DNA of 7,533 bases from Bacteroidota bacterium (GCA_023440945.1 JAEZRL010000213.1:1-7533); one strand, 5' to 3'; positions 1-6,878 are shown, counted from the first letter of the stretch. Numbers and translations: made by a program. The notes: generated by a model from the sequence alone, not told the origin.

Positions 1-151
1 TCTTCTATTACGTAAATTTTACCTAATGAAGATAAAGGAATAATTTCCAATTTGGCAAAATCTGTAAAATTAATTTTTTAAGCTAATTTCATTTCATTCT
101 GTCGGCTGATCAATAAGTAACCATTGTATTAAGGACTAAGATGTTTGCATT
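1..151. other. Left-edge sequence without a supported gene
   Basis: AT-rich sequence upstream of the regulator. All three forward frames meet a stop within the first 43 bases, so at most a few C-terminal codons of an upstream gene could lie here. On the reverse strand a frame is open from about position 82 to the edge but has no ATG. No convincing -33/-7 promoter for the regulator was found. Confidence 0.4.
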
Positions 152-1183
152 ATGAAACCCATTGGCATTTATGATATAATAAGGATTGATGAATTTTCTG
201 TTACACCAAAATACCAGCAGATAATTAATGCTGTATTGAAAGGAATTGAGCATGAACGATTAAAAGAACATGATACGCTTCCTTCAATTAACGATCTGAG
301 TTATGAATTGGATGTGTCAAGAGATACGGCCGAAAAAGGTTATCGCTATTTAAAAAAGATTGGTGTTTTGGGTTCGGTTCCCGGTAAAGGTTATTTTATA
401 AAGCATACCACTTTTGCACCTGCGTATAATATTTGTCTTCTTTTTAATAAGCTGAGTGCACATAAGAAAATTATCTACGATTCATTCGTTCAAACATTGG
501 GCAATAATGCAGCAATAGATTTTTATGTTTACAACAATGATTTTTCTTTTTTCAGAAAATTATTGAGTAATAAAAATGAAGAGTATTCGCATTATGTTAT
601 CATCCCACATTTTATTGACGGCGGCGAAAATGCTCATAAGATCATTAACCCGATACCAAAAGAAAAATTGATTCTTTTAGATAAACAAATCCCTGGAATT
701 GCGGGTGAATATGCATCAGTGTATGAGAATTTTTCAAAAGATATTTATAGTGCTTTACTACAGGCAAGTGAACAATTAAGCAGGTATCATACCATCAAGA
801 TTATTTTTCCAAAAGGGAGTTATTATCCTGTTGAAATCATCAGTGGTTTCCAGGATTATTGCCGCGATTATGCCTTTAATTATAAAGTGGTTAATAATAT
901 TTTTAATGAAAAAATGAATGAAGGTGAAGTTTATATCACGGTGATGGAAGACGATCTTGTAACATTGGTAGAACGATCCTTGGAATTGAATTTAAAAGCA
1001 GGGGAGGATATCGGCATTATTTCTTATAATGAAACGCCGATAAAAAAAGTTATACTTGAAGGCATTACAACTATATCAACAGATTTTGCTCAAATGGGTA
1101 AAATGGCGGCGGAATTAATTATGGAAAACAAACGAGAACATGTTGAAGTGCCTTTTAAACTTACATTACGAAATTCATTATAA
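152..1183 (+). CDS. GntR-family regulator with LacI-type ligand-binding domain
   Basis: Predicted cytoplasmic, sugar-responsive DNA-binding regulator of 343 residues. Residues about 14-85 form a GntR winged helix: YQQIINAVLKGIE, then LPSINDLSYELDVSRDTAEKGY (helix-turn-helix, about 43-64), then the wing GSVPGKGYFIK. Residues about 90-343 resemble the periplasmic-binding-protein fold of LacI regulators, with DIGIISYNETP near 285-296, ITTISTDFAQMGKMAAELI near 305-323 and a terminal PFKLTLRNSL like the usual LacI ending. Classical GntR proteins instead carry FCD, UTRA or aminotransferase domains; this GntR-LacI architecture is common in Bacteroidota carbohydrate loci. The start is the first ATG after an in-frame TAA at 137-139. 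The gene converges on rhaT, which suggests (inference) that it senses rhamnose or a related sugar. The effector and operator cannot be read from the window. Confidence 0.88.
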   Translation: MKPIGIYDIIRIDEFSVTPKYQQIINAVLKGIEHERLKEHDTLPSINDLSYELDVSRDTAEKGYRYLKKIGVLGSVPGKGYFIKHTTFAPAYNICLLFNKLSAHKKIIYDSFVQTLGNNAAIDFYVYNNDFSFFRKLLSNKNEEYSHYVIIPHFIDGGENAHKIINPIPKEKLILLDKQIPGIAGEYASVYENFSKDIYSALLQASEQLSRYHTIKIIFPKGSYYPVEIISGFQDYCRDYAFNYKVVNNIFNEKMNEGEVYITVMEDDLVTLVERSLELNLKAGEDIGIISYNETPIKKVILEGITTISTDFAQMGKMAAELIMENKREHVEVPFKLTLRNSL

Positions 1184-1255
1184 TTTGAAAATTATTGAAT
1201 AAGAACAGAACGCTGAAGAGCGCAACACAACTATCCTTCATTTACTATTTTCACA
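1184..1255. other. Convergent intergenic gap without a clear terminator
   Basis: These 72 bases separate the stops of the regulator and of rhaT. The only structure is a 4-bp stem CGCT/AGCG with a GAAG loop at 1211-1222. It has no T-tract on either strand, so I do not call it a terminator. Confidence 0.5.
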
Positions 1256-2335
1256 TCATTTTATCGCATTACCATAACCCACCAGCATAACCGAAAGTAT
1301 TATTGTGAAAACACCAATAATAATTGTTGTTCTTGTTTTCGTGCTAACACCTTTCCATTCTTTCAATGCAAAACCCCAAAAGTTAGCAACAAGAATTATA
1401 AAAGCCATGTGTAATATCCAAGAACTTGCGCCGTTGCCTAATTTGCTTTCGCCCATGCCGTAAAAGAAAAATTGCAAAAACCAGGTTGTTCCGGCAATGG
1501 CGCAAAACAAATAATTTCTTGCCAATGCAACTTTGCTCCTGGTATAATCGCCAAAGGTTTTATTACGAGCATTCAAATACATGCACCAAATGAAATTAGT
1601 GGTTAAACCACCCCATAATAAAACTACATACGTTACATTGTTGCGGAATAAAAAGTTTTCAATTTTATCCGGATGTGCTGACTTCCAAATCTTATCTGCT
1701 ACGTCTGCCATTGCAGAACCTGCTTCGATGCCATAATTAAAGCAAGCACTTAAGATACCGGAGATGATACAAACGATCAATCCTTTTGTAAGATTAAATT
1801 CTTTAATGCTTTCTTTCTTTTTTTCTTCGGGTAATTCTCGTTCTTTCAAAACACCTGCACGTCCACAGATATAAATACCGATCAAACAAAGAACAACACC
1901 TATCAAAACAATACGTCCCCAGGAAGTAGTAAGCAGATCATTGAATGTTGTTTTGCCTTCTTGTGGATGAAAATTATAATAGATAGAAGGAACCAATGCG
2001 CCAAATGCAGAAGTAAATCCAAGCAGAACTGAATTGCCCAACGACATGCCCAGATAACGCATGCCTAAACCATACATTAAACCACCGATGCCCCAAAGAA
2101 GCCCCCAGAAGTAAGTCCACCAAAAGGTTGATGTGTCTGTTTGTGAAATGATAGTGCCAAAGTTCGGAATGGTAAGCCATGCAGCAATAGGCGGAATGAT
2201 AAGCCAGGAGAATAAACCGCCAATAAGCCAATAACTCTCCCATGCCCAGCCCTTTACCTTCTTAAATGGAACATAAAAACTGCCGGAAGCAAAACCACCA
2301 ATAAAATGGAAAATGATACCAAGGATCACCTGCAT
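1256..2335 (-). CDS. rhaT: L-rhamnose/proton symporter RhaT
   Basis: Inner-membrane symporter that imports L-rhamnose with a proton. The N-terminus (GIIFHFIGGFASGSFYVPFK followed by KVKGWAWESYW) closely follows the E. coli RhaT start, where a [21 protein letters not shown]-like stretch precedes KVKKWSWETMW. The protein has 359 residues, slightly more than the roughly 344 of E. coli RhaT. Ten hydrophobic segments can be seen, at about 1-22, 36-57, 72-92, 96-120, 139-158, 181-200, 234-253, 273-293, 301-322 and 335-354, matching the ten-helix topology of the family. A charged loop (KERELPEEKKKESIKE, about 164-179) separates the two halves. The frame opens with a TTG at 2341, but the ATG at 2335 two codons on aligns better with the family start and is preferred. 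It converges on the GntR/LacI regulator; rhamnose catabolic genes are not in the window. No convincing promoter was found upstream. Confidence 0.93.
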   Translation of the reverse strand: MQVILGIIFHFIGGFASGSFYVPFKKVKGWAWESYWLIGGLFSWLIIPPIAAWLTIPNFGTIISQTDTSTFWWTYFWGLLWGIGGLMYGLGMRYLGMSLGNSVLLGFTSAFGALVPSIYYNFHPQEGKTTFNDLLTTSWGRIVLIGVVLCLIGIYICGRAGVLKERELPEEKKKESIKEFNLTKGLIVCIISGILSACFNYGIEAGSAMADVADKIWKSAHPDKIENFLFRNNVTYVVLLWGGLTTNFIWCMYLNARNKTFGDYTRSKVALARNYLFCAIAGTTWFLQFFFYGMGESKLGNGASSWILHMAFIILVANFWGFALKEWKGVSTKTRTTIIIGVFTIILSVMLVGYGNAIK

Positions 2336-2464
2336 AAGCAATCAGTTTTTTTCATATAGCACGCCTTTGGAAAAATAGGAATAGTAAAACAAGTAGCTGT
2401 CATGCACTGTTATGTTGCAATAATATTTGTGAAAACTAAGTAATTTCACTGAAACAAAAATGCT

Positions 2465-2848
2465 ATGAATAAGATCAAAATTCCTGAAGGTTATCAACAA
2501 GTAATGCCTTATCTTATTCTAAAAAATGCAGCAGGCTTTTTTGCATTTACACAAAGAGTTTTTGGCGCACTTAAAAACCATGAAACAATGCGTGATGAAA
2601 ATATTATTCGTCATGCAGAAGTAAAGATTGGTAACAGCACAATTATGTTTGCTGACAGCACCGATGAATATGAACCAGCTACAGCAAATCTTTTCGTTTA
2701 TGTAGAAAATGCGGATGATACTTATAAGAAAGCATTGGAGGGTGGTGCGACCTCTCTTAGAGAGCCGGCAGATCAAAATTATGGAAGAAGCTGCGGCGTT
2801 ACTGATCCTTTTGGAAATACCTGGTGGATAACCTCTATTATTCAATAA
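2465..2848 (+). CDS. VOC-family (glyoxalase/PhnB-like) protein
   Basis: Small cytoplasmic protein of 127 residues with the vicinal-oxygen-chelate fold. Visible marks are the opening YQQVMPYLILKNAAGFFAFTQRVFGA (10-35), RHAEVKIGNSTIMFADS (49-65), the second module LFVYVENADDTYKKALEGGA (76-95) and the closing DPFGNTWWITS (114-124), typical of PhnB-like members. H50 and E52 sit where metal ligands often lie in this superfamily, but metal binding is not established. The substrate cannot be deduced: members include isomerases, dioxygenases and antibiotic-binding proteins, and most Bacteroidota PhnB-like copies are uncharacterised. It is divergent from rhaT across 129 bases and its last 7 bases overlap the 3' end of the opposite-strand barrel gene. 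AATATTTG at 2422-2429 resembles a Bacteroidota -7 box, but I see no matching -33 element. Confidence 0.88.
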   Translation: MNKIKIPEGYQQVMPYLILKNAAGFFAFTQRVFGALKNHETMRDENIIRHAEVKIGNSTIMFADSTDEYEPATANLFVYVENADDTYKKALEGGATSLREPADQNYGRSCGVTDPFGNTWWITSIIQ

Positions 2849-4710
2849 ATATTATTGGAATAATCTGAGTTGAGTTGTACAATATCAGGTGGTCGAACAT
2901 AACTTGTATTATAACGAAATTGAAGATTGGCTGTAAACATTATTTTGAAATGTTCAAAATTATTCTTCTGGCGTGGAAAATAAATTCCTCTTAATTCCAT
3001 TGTGCCAAAGATGAGGTTCTCATTTCTTGTGCGGATACCACCGCCAATACCTGTATAAACATCGCTTTTTAAAAAGCTTGCTTTTTCAGGTGTTAAAAAA
3101 GAAATATCTGCAAAAGTAAATGGAGCAAACTGGAAGCCGAAGAGCTTATATTTTAGAAAGAAAAAAGTTTCACTGTGTAGGCTGATGCGTCGCGAACCAT
3201 AAACAGAATCAGGATCAAAATAACGTAAGCCAAAAGGGTTGTTTATTTTCAAAGGATCAAAAGTTGTGCGATTGAATTGCCTTGTATAATTAAGCCGAAC
3301 ATATTGGCGAAGTTTAAGAGTATTGAACTGGATCAACCTGCTAAAAACACTTACACCTAAAAGCAGGCCTGCATCTTCCATTTTCTTTTCATTTAAAAAT
3401 CCGCCAGCGCGGATAAAATACTGGTAAAAATCGCCGTTTGAATTTACTAAATAACGATTAGCATCCAGGCCAAAATAGGGTCTTGATAAATGCAACTGTT
3501 TATACCATCCGCCTGTTACTGCAATGTTGTAACCATAAGGCACATCTTCGGTTGTGCCAAAACCATAAATGTAATTTGTTTTATAAAAATCCTGGCGAAA
3601 AAAAGTTACAGAGCCAAGCAATGCTTCCCTGTCATTATAAAGTTGATTGTAACCATTCCCGATTTGAAAAGGCACCTGCGTAAAATTATTTTTGAAATAT
3701 CGCAGGCTGATGAACTGGTGGTCTTTCAGTTTTGGATTGTGAAGAAATTTATGCACTCTAAAATTGTAACCGAGCCATCCGTCAAAAACATTGTAGCGGT
3801 ATTTGTAGAAGAAACTGTCAGGCTTTAAATAATCATTGCTTGATTGATTTGTTCCAACAGTCAATCCACCGGCAAAATGCGCAAATTGTGAATAAAGCGG
3901 TCTGTCTAAACTCAAATAAAATCCATGCTCATCGGTTGCGTCTCCATTAAGATTATTGTTGATCTTTGAATACGCAATCGTGCCAGTTATAAAGGAGTTT
4001 TTGATATTGTTTTTACTGTATAAAACTTCATACGCAAACTTTGGATGTCTTTCTTTTTCATATAAACCGGTAAACTGAACTCTTTGTCCCATACCTAAAA
4101 CGTCTGCATCGCTTACCATCGCCTCTATTTTGTTTGTGCTCAGATCGTTTATTTCACCGGAAAGGCTGAATAAATCTTTTGTTATTACAACAACATCAAC
4201 AGAATCGGTGTTTCCCGGAATGCTGTTTACTAAAATTCTTGCATCTTGTATATAGTCGAGTGAACGGAGATAACGTTCATTTTCTGCAAGCATGTAAGGA
4301 TTGAGGGGAGTATTCTCTTTTATAAACAATTCATTTCTTACCTGCCATTCTTTTGTGTCTTCATGTATCCTGTTAAGTAGTTGTGTACCGAAATACATGA
4401 TGCGCCGGGTAGTATCCGCGAATGAGATTTCAAAACCATATCTCTTCACATTAATATGACGAATGATACGGCCCTGGAAAGGAAGATAAGGTACCTGGCT
4501 TTTGGATGTTTTCAACCCCTTTTTTATAGCAATGGTATCAGGAGCACTTTTGCTTATGGCGTTCATTAATGTTCCGAAAATATTATGCTTTTTCTTTCGG
4601 GGTGTTTTATTGTTTTGAGCAATAGCATGAGATGAAATGGTTGCAAATGCAACAAAAAAGAGAAGTGATCTTATTATTGTATTATGAGAACATCTGCACA
4701 ATGTATTCAA
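2842..4710 (-). CDS. Outer-membrane beta-barrel protein with POTRA-like domain
   Basis: Predicted outer-membrane protein of about 622 residues, function unknown. A signal peptide is visible: arginine before LLFFVAFATIS, then an AIA|Q cleavage site after residue 31. A basic linker follows (TPRKKKHN). Residues about 79-178 look like one POTRA-type domain: IRHINVKRYGFEISF, the FIKENTPLNPYMLAENERYL segment (strand plus helix), YIQDARILV and DSVDVVVITKD. From about 180 onward the chain is rich in alternating aromatic/polar strands and glycine-asparagine turns, as in BamA/TamA/FhaC-type (Omp85) barrels, ending near FTANLQFRYNTSYV with a short tail. BamA usually has five POTRA domains and TamA three, so this is neither; it is closer to the short one-POTRA Omp85-like proteins of Bacteroidota. 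The start is uncertain: the frame is closed by TGA at 4713-4711, contains no early ATG, and the first candidate is TTG at 4710. Confidence 0.8.
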   Translation of the reverse strand: MNTLCRCSHNTIIRSLLFFVAFATISSHAIAQNNKTPRKKKHNIFGTLMNAISKSAPDTIAIKKGLKTSKSQVPYLPFQGRIIRHINVKRYGFEISFADTTRRIMYFGTQLLNRIHEDTKEWQVRNELFIKENTPLNPYMLAENERYLRSLDYIQDARILVNSIPGNTDSVDVVVITKDLFSLSGEINDLSTNKIEAMVSDADVLGMGQRVQFTGLYEKERHPKFAYEVLYSKNNIKNSFITGTIAYSKINNNLNGDATDEHGFYLSLDRPLYSQFAHFAGGLTVGTNQSSNDYLKPDSFFYKYRYNVFDGWLGYNFRVHKFLHNPKLKDHQFISLRYFKNNFTQVPFQIGNGYNQLYNDREALLGSVTFFRQDFYKTNYIYGFGTTEDVPYGYNIAVTGGWYKQLHLSRPYFGLDANRYLVNSNGDFYQYFIRAGGFLNEKKMEDAGLLLGVSVFSRLIQFNTLKLRQYVRLNYTRQFNRTTFDPLKINNPFGLRYFDPDSVYGSRRISLHSETFFFLKYKLFGFQFAPFTFADISFLTPEKASFLKSDVYTGIGGGIRTRNENLIFGTMELRGIYFPRQKNNFEHFKIMFTANLQFRYNTSYVRPPDIVQLNSDYSNNIY

Positions 4711-4817
4711 TCATCATTTTGCTGATTGAAATATAACATAAATAATACCAATAAGGCTGCTGAAAATAGAAGAATCTTTTATTTCTTCCATCCAAAAAAT
4801 CTCATTCTACGCTTTGT

Positions 4818-4848
4818 TTTGTTGCAATACTTACATGCAGTTACTTTG
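4818..4848 (+). promoter_or_regulatory. Bacteroidota-type promoter of mqnE
   Basis: TTTG at 4818-4821 and TTACTTTG at 4841-4848 are separated by 19 bases. Bacteroidota primary-sigma promoters have a TTG/TTTG -33 element and a TAnnTTTG -7 element 19-21 bases apart; here five of the six fixed -7 positions match. Transcription would start a few bases past 4848, leaving a leader of roughly 15 bases before the ATG at 4871. This is a visual match, not a scored one. Confidence 0.5.
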
Positions 4849-4870
4849 CAGGGTAAATACAAAGACGATT

Positions 4871-6049
4871 ATGAAAGTAGCAGGTACAGGTGTTTACCGA
4901 GTTGTTGAAAATGTAAAAGACAAGGAGTTGCAACAGATTGGTGAAAAAGTTTTGAATACCCAGCGGCTCAGTTTTAATGAAGGCGTTCTTTTATTTGAAA
5001 AAGCATCTTTGCCCTTTGTTGGTGCTTTAGCCAATTGGGTACGTGAACAAAAGCATGGCGATAAAACGTATTTCAATCGCAATTTTCATATCGAACCAAC
5101 AAATGTTTGTGTTTTCTCCTGCGCATTTTGTTCGTACTCGAGATTATATGCGCATCGCGAGGAAGGATGGGAGCTAAGCATTAACCAAATGCTTGACATT
5201 GTGAAAAGTTATGATAATAAGCCAATCACTGAAGTGCATATTGTTGGCGGTGTTCATCCAAAACTAAATCTTGCTTTTTTTGCTGAACTGATGCAGAAGA
5301 TAAAAGCGCATCGTCCTGAATTACATATAAAGGGCTACACAGCGGTTGAGTTGGATTATATGTTTCGCAAGGCAAAAGTTACAGTTGAAGAAGGAATGAA
5401 AATCTTGCATGCAGCAGGATTGGATTCGATGCCTGGAGGTGGCGCCGAAATATTTCATCCTGAGATACGTGAACAAATTTGCGCTGATAAAGTGAAAGCG
5501 GAAGGTTGGTTAAATATTCATCGTGCAGCACATAATTTAGGTATGCATACGAATGCAACAATGTTATATGGTCATATCGAAAAGTATTGGCATCGCATTG
5601 ATCATATGGAAAGATTAAGGCAACTGCAGGATGAAACAGGCGGCTTCAATACTTTTATTCCGCTTAAATTTCGTAACAAGAATAACGATATGAGCAATGT
5701 GCCTGAAGCATCTGTTGTGGAAGATATGAAGTTGTATGCCATAGCAAGATTATACATGGATAACTTTCCGCATTTGAAGGCTTACTGGCCAATGTTGGGC
5801 AGACAAAATGCACAGCTCTCTTTATCATTTGGAGTGAATGATCTGGATGGCACAATTGATGATACGACTAAAATATATTCCATGGCGGGAAGTGAAGAAC
5901 AAACACCTTCGCTTTCAACGGCACAACTTGTTGGATTGATAAAGCAAGTGTATCGTGAGCCGGTTGAAAGGGATACATTGTATAATGAAATAAAAAATTA
6001 TAAAGACGTTGATATAACAGAACTTGAAGTAAACCCGTTGTATAATTAA
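4871..6049 (+). CDS. mqnE: Aminofutalosine synthase MqnE (radical SAM)
   Basis: Radical-SAM enzyme of the futalosine pathway to menaquinone. It joins the adenosyl part of SAM to the carboxyvinyl-oxybenzoate made by MqnA, giving aminofutalosine. The cluster motif CVFSCAFC supplies C80, C84 and C87, followed by an aromatic-rich SYSRLY stretch. Other family marks are VHIVGGVHP (122-130), the SMPGGGAEIF segment (186-195), and in the C-terminal part FGVNDLDGTIDDTTKIYSMAG and PVERDTLYNEI. The DLDGT plus PVERDTLY combination favours MqnE over its paralogue MqnC. Length from this ATG is 392 residues, normal for the family. A longer reading starting at TTG 4814 would add 19 residues unlike the family and would overlap the predicted promoter, so I reject it. 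No other mqn gene is adjacent; pathway genes are often scattered in Bacteroidota. Menaquinone made this way serves respiration in the inner membrane. Confidence 0.92.
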   Translation: MKVAGTGVYRVVENVKDKELQQIGEKVLNTQRLSFNEGVLLFEKASLPFVGALANWVREQKHGDKTYFNRNFHIEPTNVCVFSCAFCSYSRLYAHREEGWELSINQMLDIVKSYDNKPITEVHIVGGVHPKLNLAFFAELMQKIKAHRPELHIKGYTAVELDYMFRKAKVTVEEGMKILHAAGLDSMPGGGAEIFHPEIREQICADKVKAEGWLNIHRAAHNLGMHTNATMLYGHIEKYWHRIDHMERLRQLQDETGGFNTFIPLKFRNKNNDMSNVPEASVVEDMKLYAIARLYMDNFPHLKAYWPMLGRQNAQLSLSFGVNDLDGTIDDTTKIYSMAGSEEQTPSLSTAQLVGLIKQVYREPVERDTLYNEIKNYKDVDITELEVNPLYN

Positions 6050-6095
6050 TGCACAAGCAATTTAGGAACGTTAATTTCCACAATTGCCACAAATG

Positions 6096-6119
6096 ACCTG
6101 AGGAATAAAATCAACAGGT
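6096..6119 (+). terminator. Weak possible terminator after mqnE
   Basis: ACCTG (6096-6100) and CAGGT (6115-6119) can pair around a 14-base loop, and an A5-T5 run follows at 6122-6131. The stem is short and the loop large, so this is only a candidate. Confidence 0.2.
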
Positions 6120-6220
6120 ACAAAAATTTTTAATCTAACTAACTCTACTTTAAGTGTTAAATTTTTTGGCATAAAATTTATCTGCACTAAGGAAAAGGTT
6201 AGTACCCTTAAGATAAATAT

Positions 6221-6640
6221 ATGTTCAAGATTTTTGTTGTTGATGATGATGTTGATATTTTGATAGTGTTGAAGAGAATATTGGCATCCAACCTATTTAA
6301 TGTTTACCTTCTTTCTGATGCAAAAGATTTTTCTGAAAAGGTTTCGGAGTTTCAGCCTCATCTTGTTTTGATGGATGTGAACCTGAGTGGTTATGACGGC
6401 AGGGTTTTGTGCAGAGAGTTCAAGCAAGGTAAAGGAAAAGATATTCCTGTTATTTTGTTTTCGGCTAACGTTAATTTCAAGGATGATTATGCCGCTTATG
6501 GAGCTGAAGCGTTTATAGAAAAACCTTTCGATATACATCAGCTTACTTCTACTATCAAGAAGTATCTTCATGCCTCGAATGCACTTCAAAGCAAGTCAAG
6601 CAATTCTGTGAATGCGTCAGTTGCGGACAGAATTTTTTAA
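6221..6640 (+). CDS. Single-domain response regulator (CheY-like receiver)
   Basis: Cytoplasmic phospho-acceptor protein of 139 residues consisting of one receiver domain. The expected residues are all present: acidic pair D8/D9 in KIFVVDDDVDIL, phospho-acceptor D52 in LVLMDVNLSGYDG, the hydroxyl residue S81 in VILFSAN, and K101-P102 in AFIEKPFD. The receiver ends near residue 117. A polar Ser/Asn-rich tail (about 118-139) follows, with no DNA-binding or enzymatic output domain, so it should act by protein contact, as CheY or Spo0F-like relays do. No histidine kinase is nearby, so the partner is unknown. The gene stands alone, with about 170 bases before it and 238 after it. The start ATG at 6221 follows an AT-rich stretch without a Shine-Dalgarno sequence, normal for this phylum. 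Confidence 0.92.
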   Translation: MFKIFVVDDDVDILIVLKRILASNLFNVYLLSDAKDFSEKVSEFQPHLVLMDVNLSGYDGRVLCREFKQGKGKDIPVILFSANVNFKDDYAAYGAEAFIEKPFDIHQLTSTIKKYLHASNALQSKSSNSVNASVADRIF

Positions 6641-6826
6641 AATGCTGTTTGTTAGGAAGGATCTGTGGGGTTCAAAAAATCCGCGGATTTTTTGTGCTGC
6701 CATAAAAACAGAAAGCACAAGTGAGTGACACAACAGGCGATGCTACGAAGAACTATTGCCGGCATCCTGAAAATAAATCTTATTAACAGCGGCTTAAAAG
6801 AATTTCCTAAAAAAGCACTTATTTGT
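6641..6826. other. Spacer before the ribosomal protein operon
   Basis: No credible gene is seen here. Besides the palindrome at 6673-6694 there is a 7-bp inverted repeat, TTGTGCT at 6692-6698 and AGCACAA at 6714-6720, which would compete with it for pairing. A longer-range GATGC/GCATC pair lies further on. Confidence 0.5.
6673..6694. terminator. Perfect 22-bp palindrome, candidate terminator
   Basis: The sequence is an exact inverted repeat centred on CCGCGG, with A6 on the left arm and T6 on the right arm. As RNA it can fold as a 9-bp stem with a CGCG loop, the T-run forming the 3' side. It lies 33 bases after the receiver-gene stop and well upstream of the rpmB promoter, so a terminator for the receiver gene is the simplest reading. 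The stem is mostly A-U and the T-run is inside it, so it is not a textbook terminator; a dyad protein-binding site is the alternative. Confidence 0.45.
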
Positions 6827-6857
6827 TTTGGTAATTAACTGCTTTTCCCGACCTTTG
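6827..6857 (+). promoter_or_regulatory. Bacteroidota-type promoter of rpmB operon
   Basis: TTTG at 6827-6830 and GACCTTTG at 6850-6857 are 19 bases apart, fitting the Bacteroidota -33/-7 consensus with five of six fixed -7 positions matched. The predicted transcript starts within a few bases after 6857, leaving an A-rich leader of about 15-20 bases before the ATG at 6879. The same element types and the same 19-base spacing occur upstream of mqnE. Confidence 0.55.
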
Positions 6858-6878
6858 CCGTCCGAAAAAAATATTGTC

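Noticed and set aside
1..82. Reverse-strand open frame reading into the left edge, with a protein-like stretch (IIPLSSLGKIYVIEE)
   Set aside because: It has no ATG, only a possible TTG at 50-48, is about 27 codons long and cannot be matched to a family. It might be the 5' end of a divergent gene, but the window does not show enough.
1211..1222. CGCT-GAAG-AGCG hairpin between the regulator and rhaT
   Set aside because: The 4-bp stem without a T-tract on either strand is too weak for a terminator.
1974..2243. Second reverse-strand frame of 89 codons inside rhaT
   Set aside because: Fully contained in rhaT in another frame; its aromatic and histidine-rich sequence is what an out-of-frame membrane protein gives.
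3483..3828. Forward-strand open frames inside the barrel gene (66 and 112 codons)
   Set aside because: They lie wholly antisense to a well-supported coding region, have low-complexity non-family sequences and no promoter; shadows of the real gene.
4726..4908. 60-codon forward open frame overlapping the start of mqnE
   Set aside because: It overlaps the mqnE promoter and start in another frame and resembles no family.
6068..6479. 12-base direct repeat AACGTTAATTTC at 6068-6079 and 6468-6479
   Set aside because: A 12-mer match is expected about once or more by chance in an AT-rich window of this size, and the second copy lies inside the receiver coding sequence.
6642..6728. 28-codon ORF starting at ATG 6642 and reading through the palindrome
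   Set aside because: Short, resembles no known family, and is crossed by the candidate terminator; no promoter or neighbour supports it.
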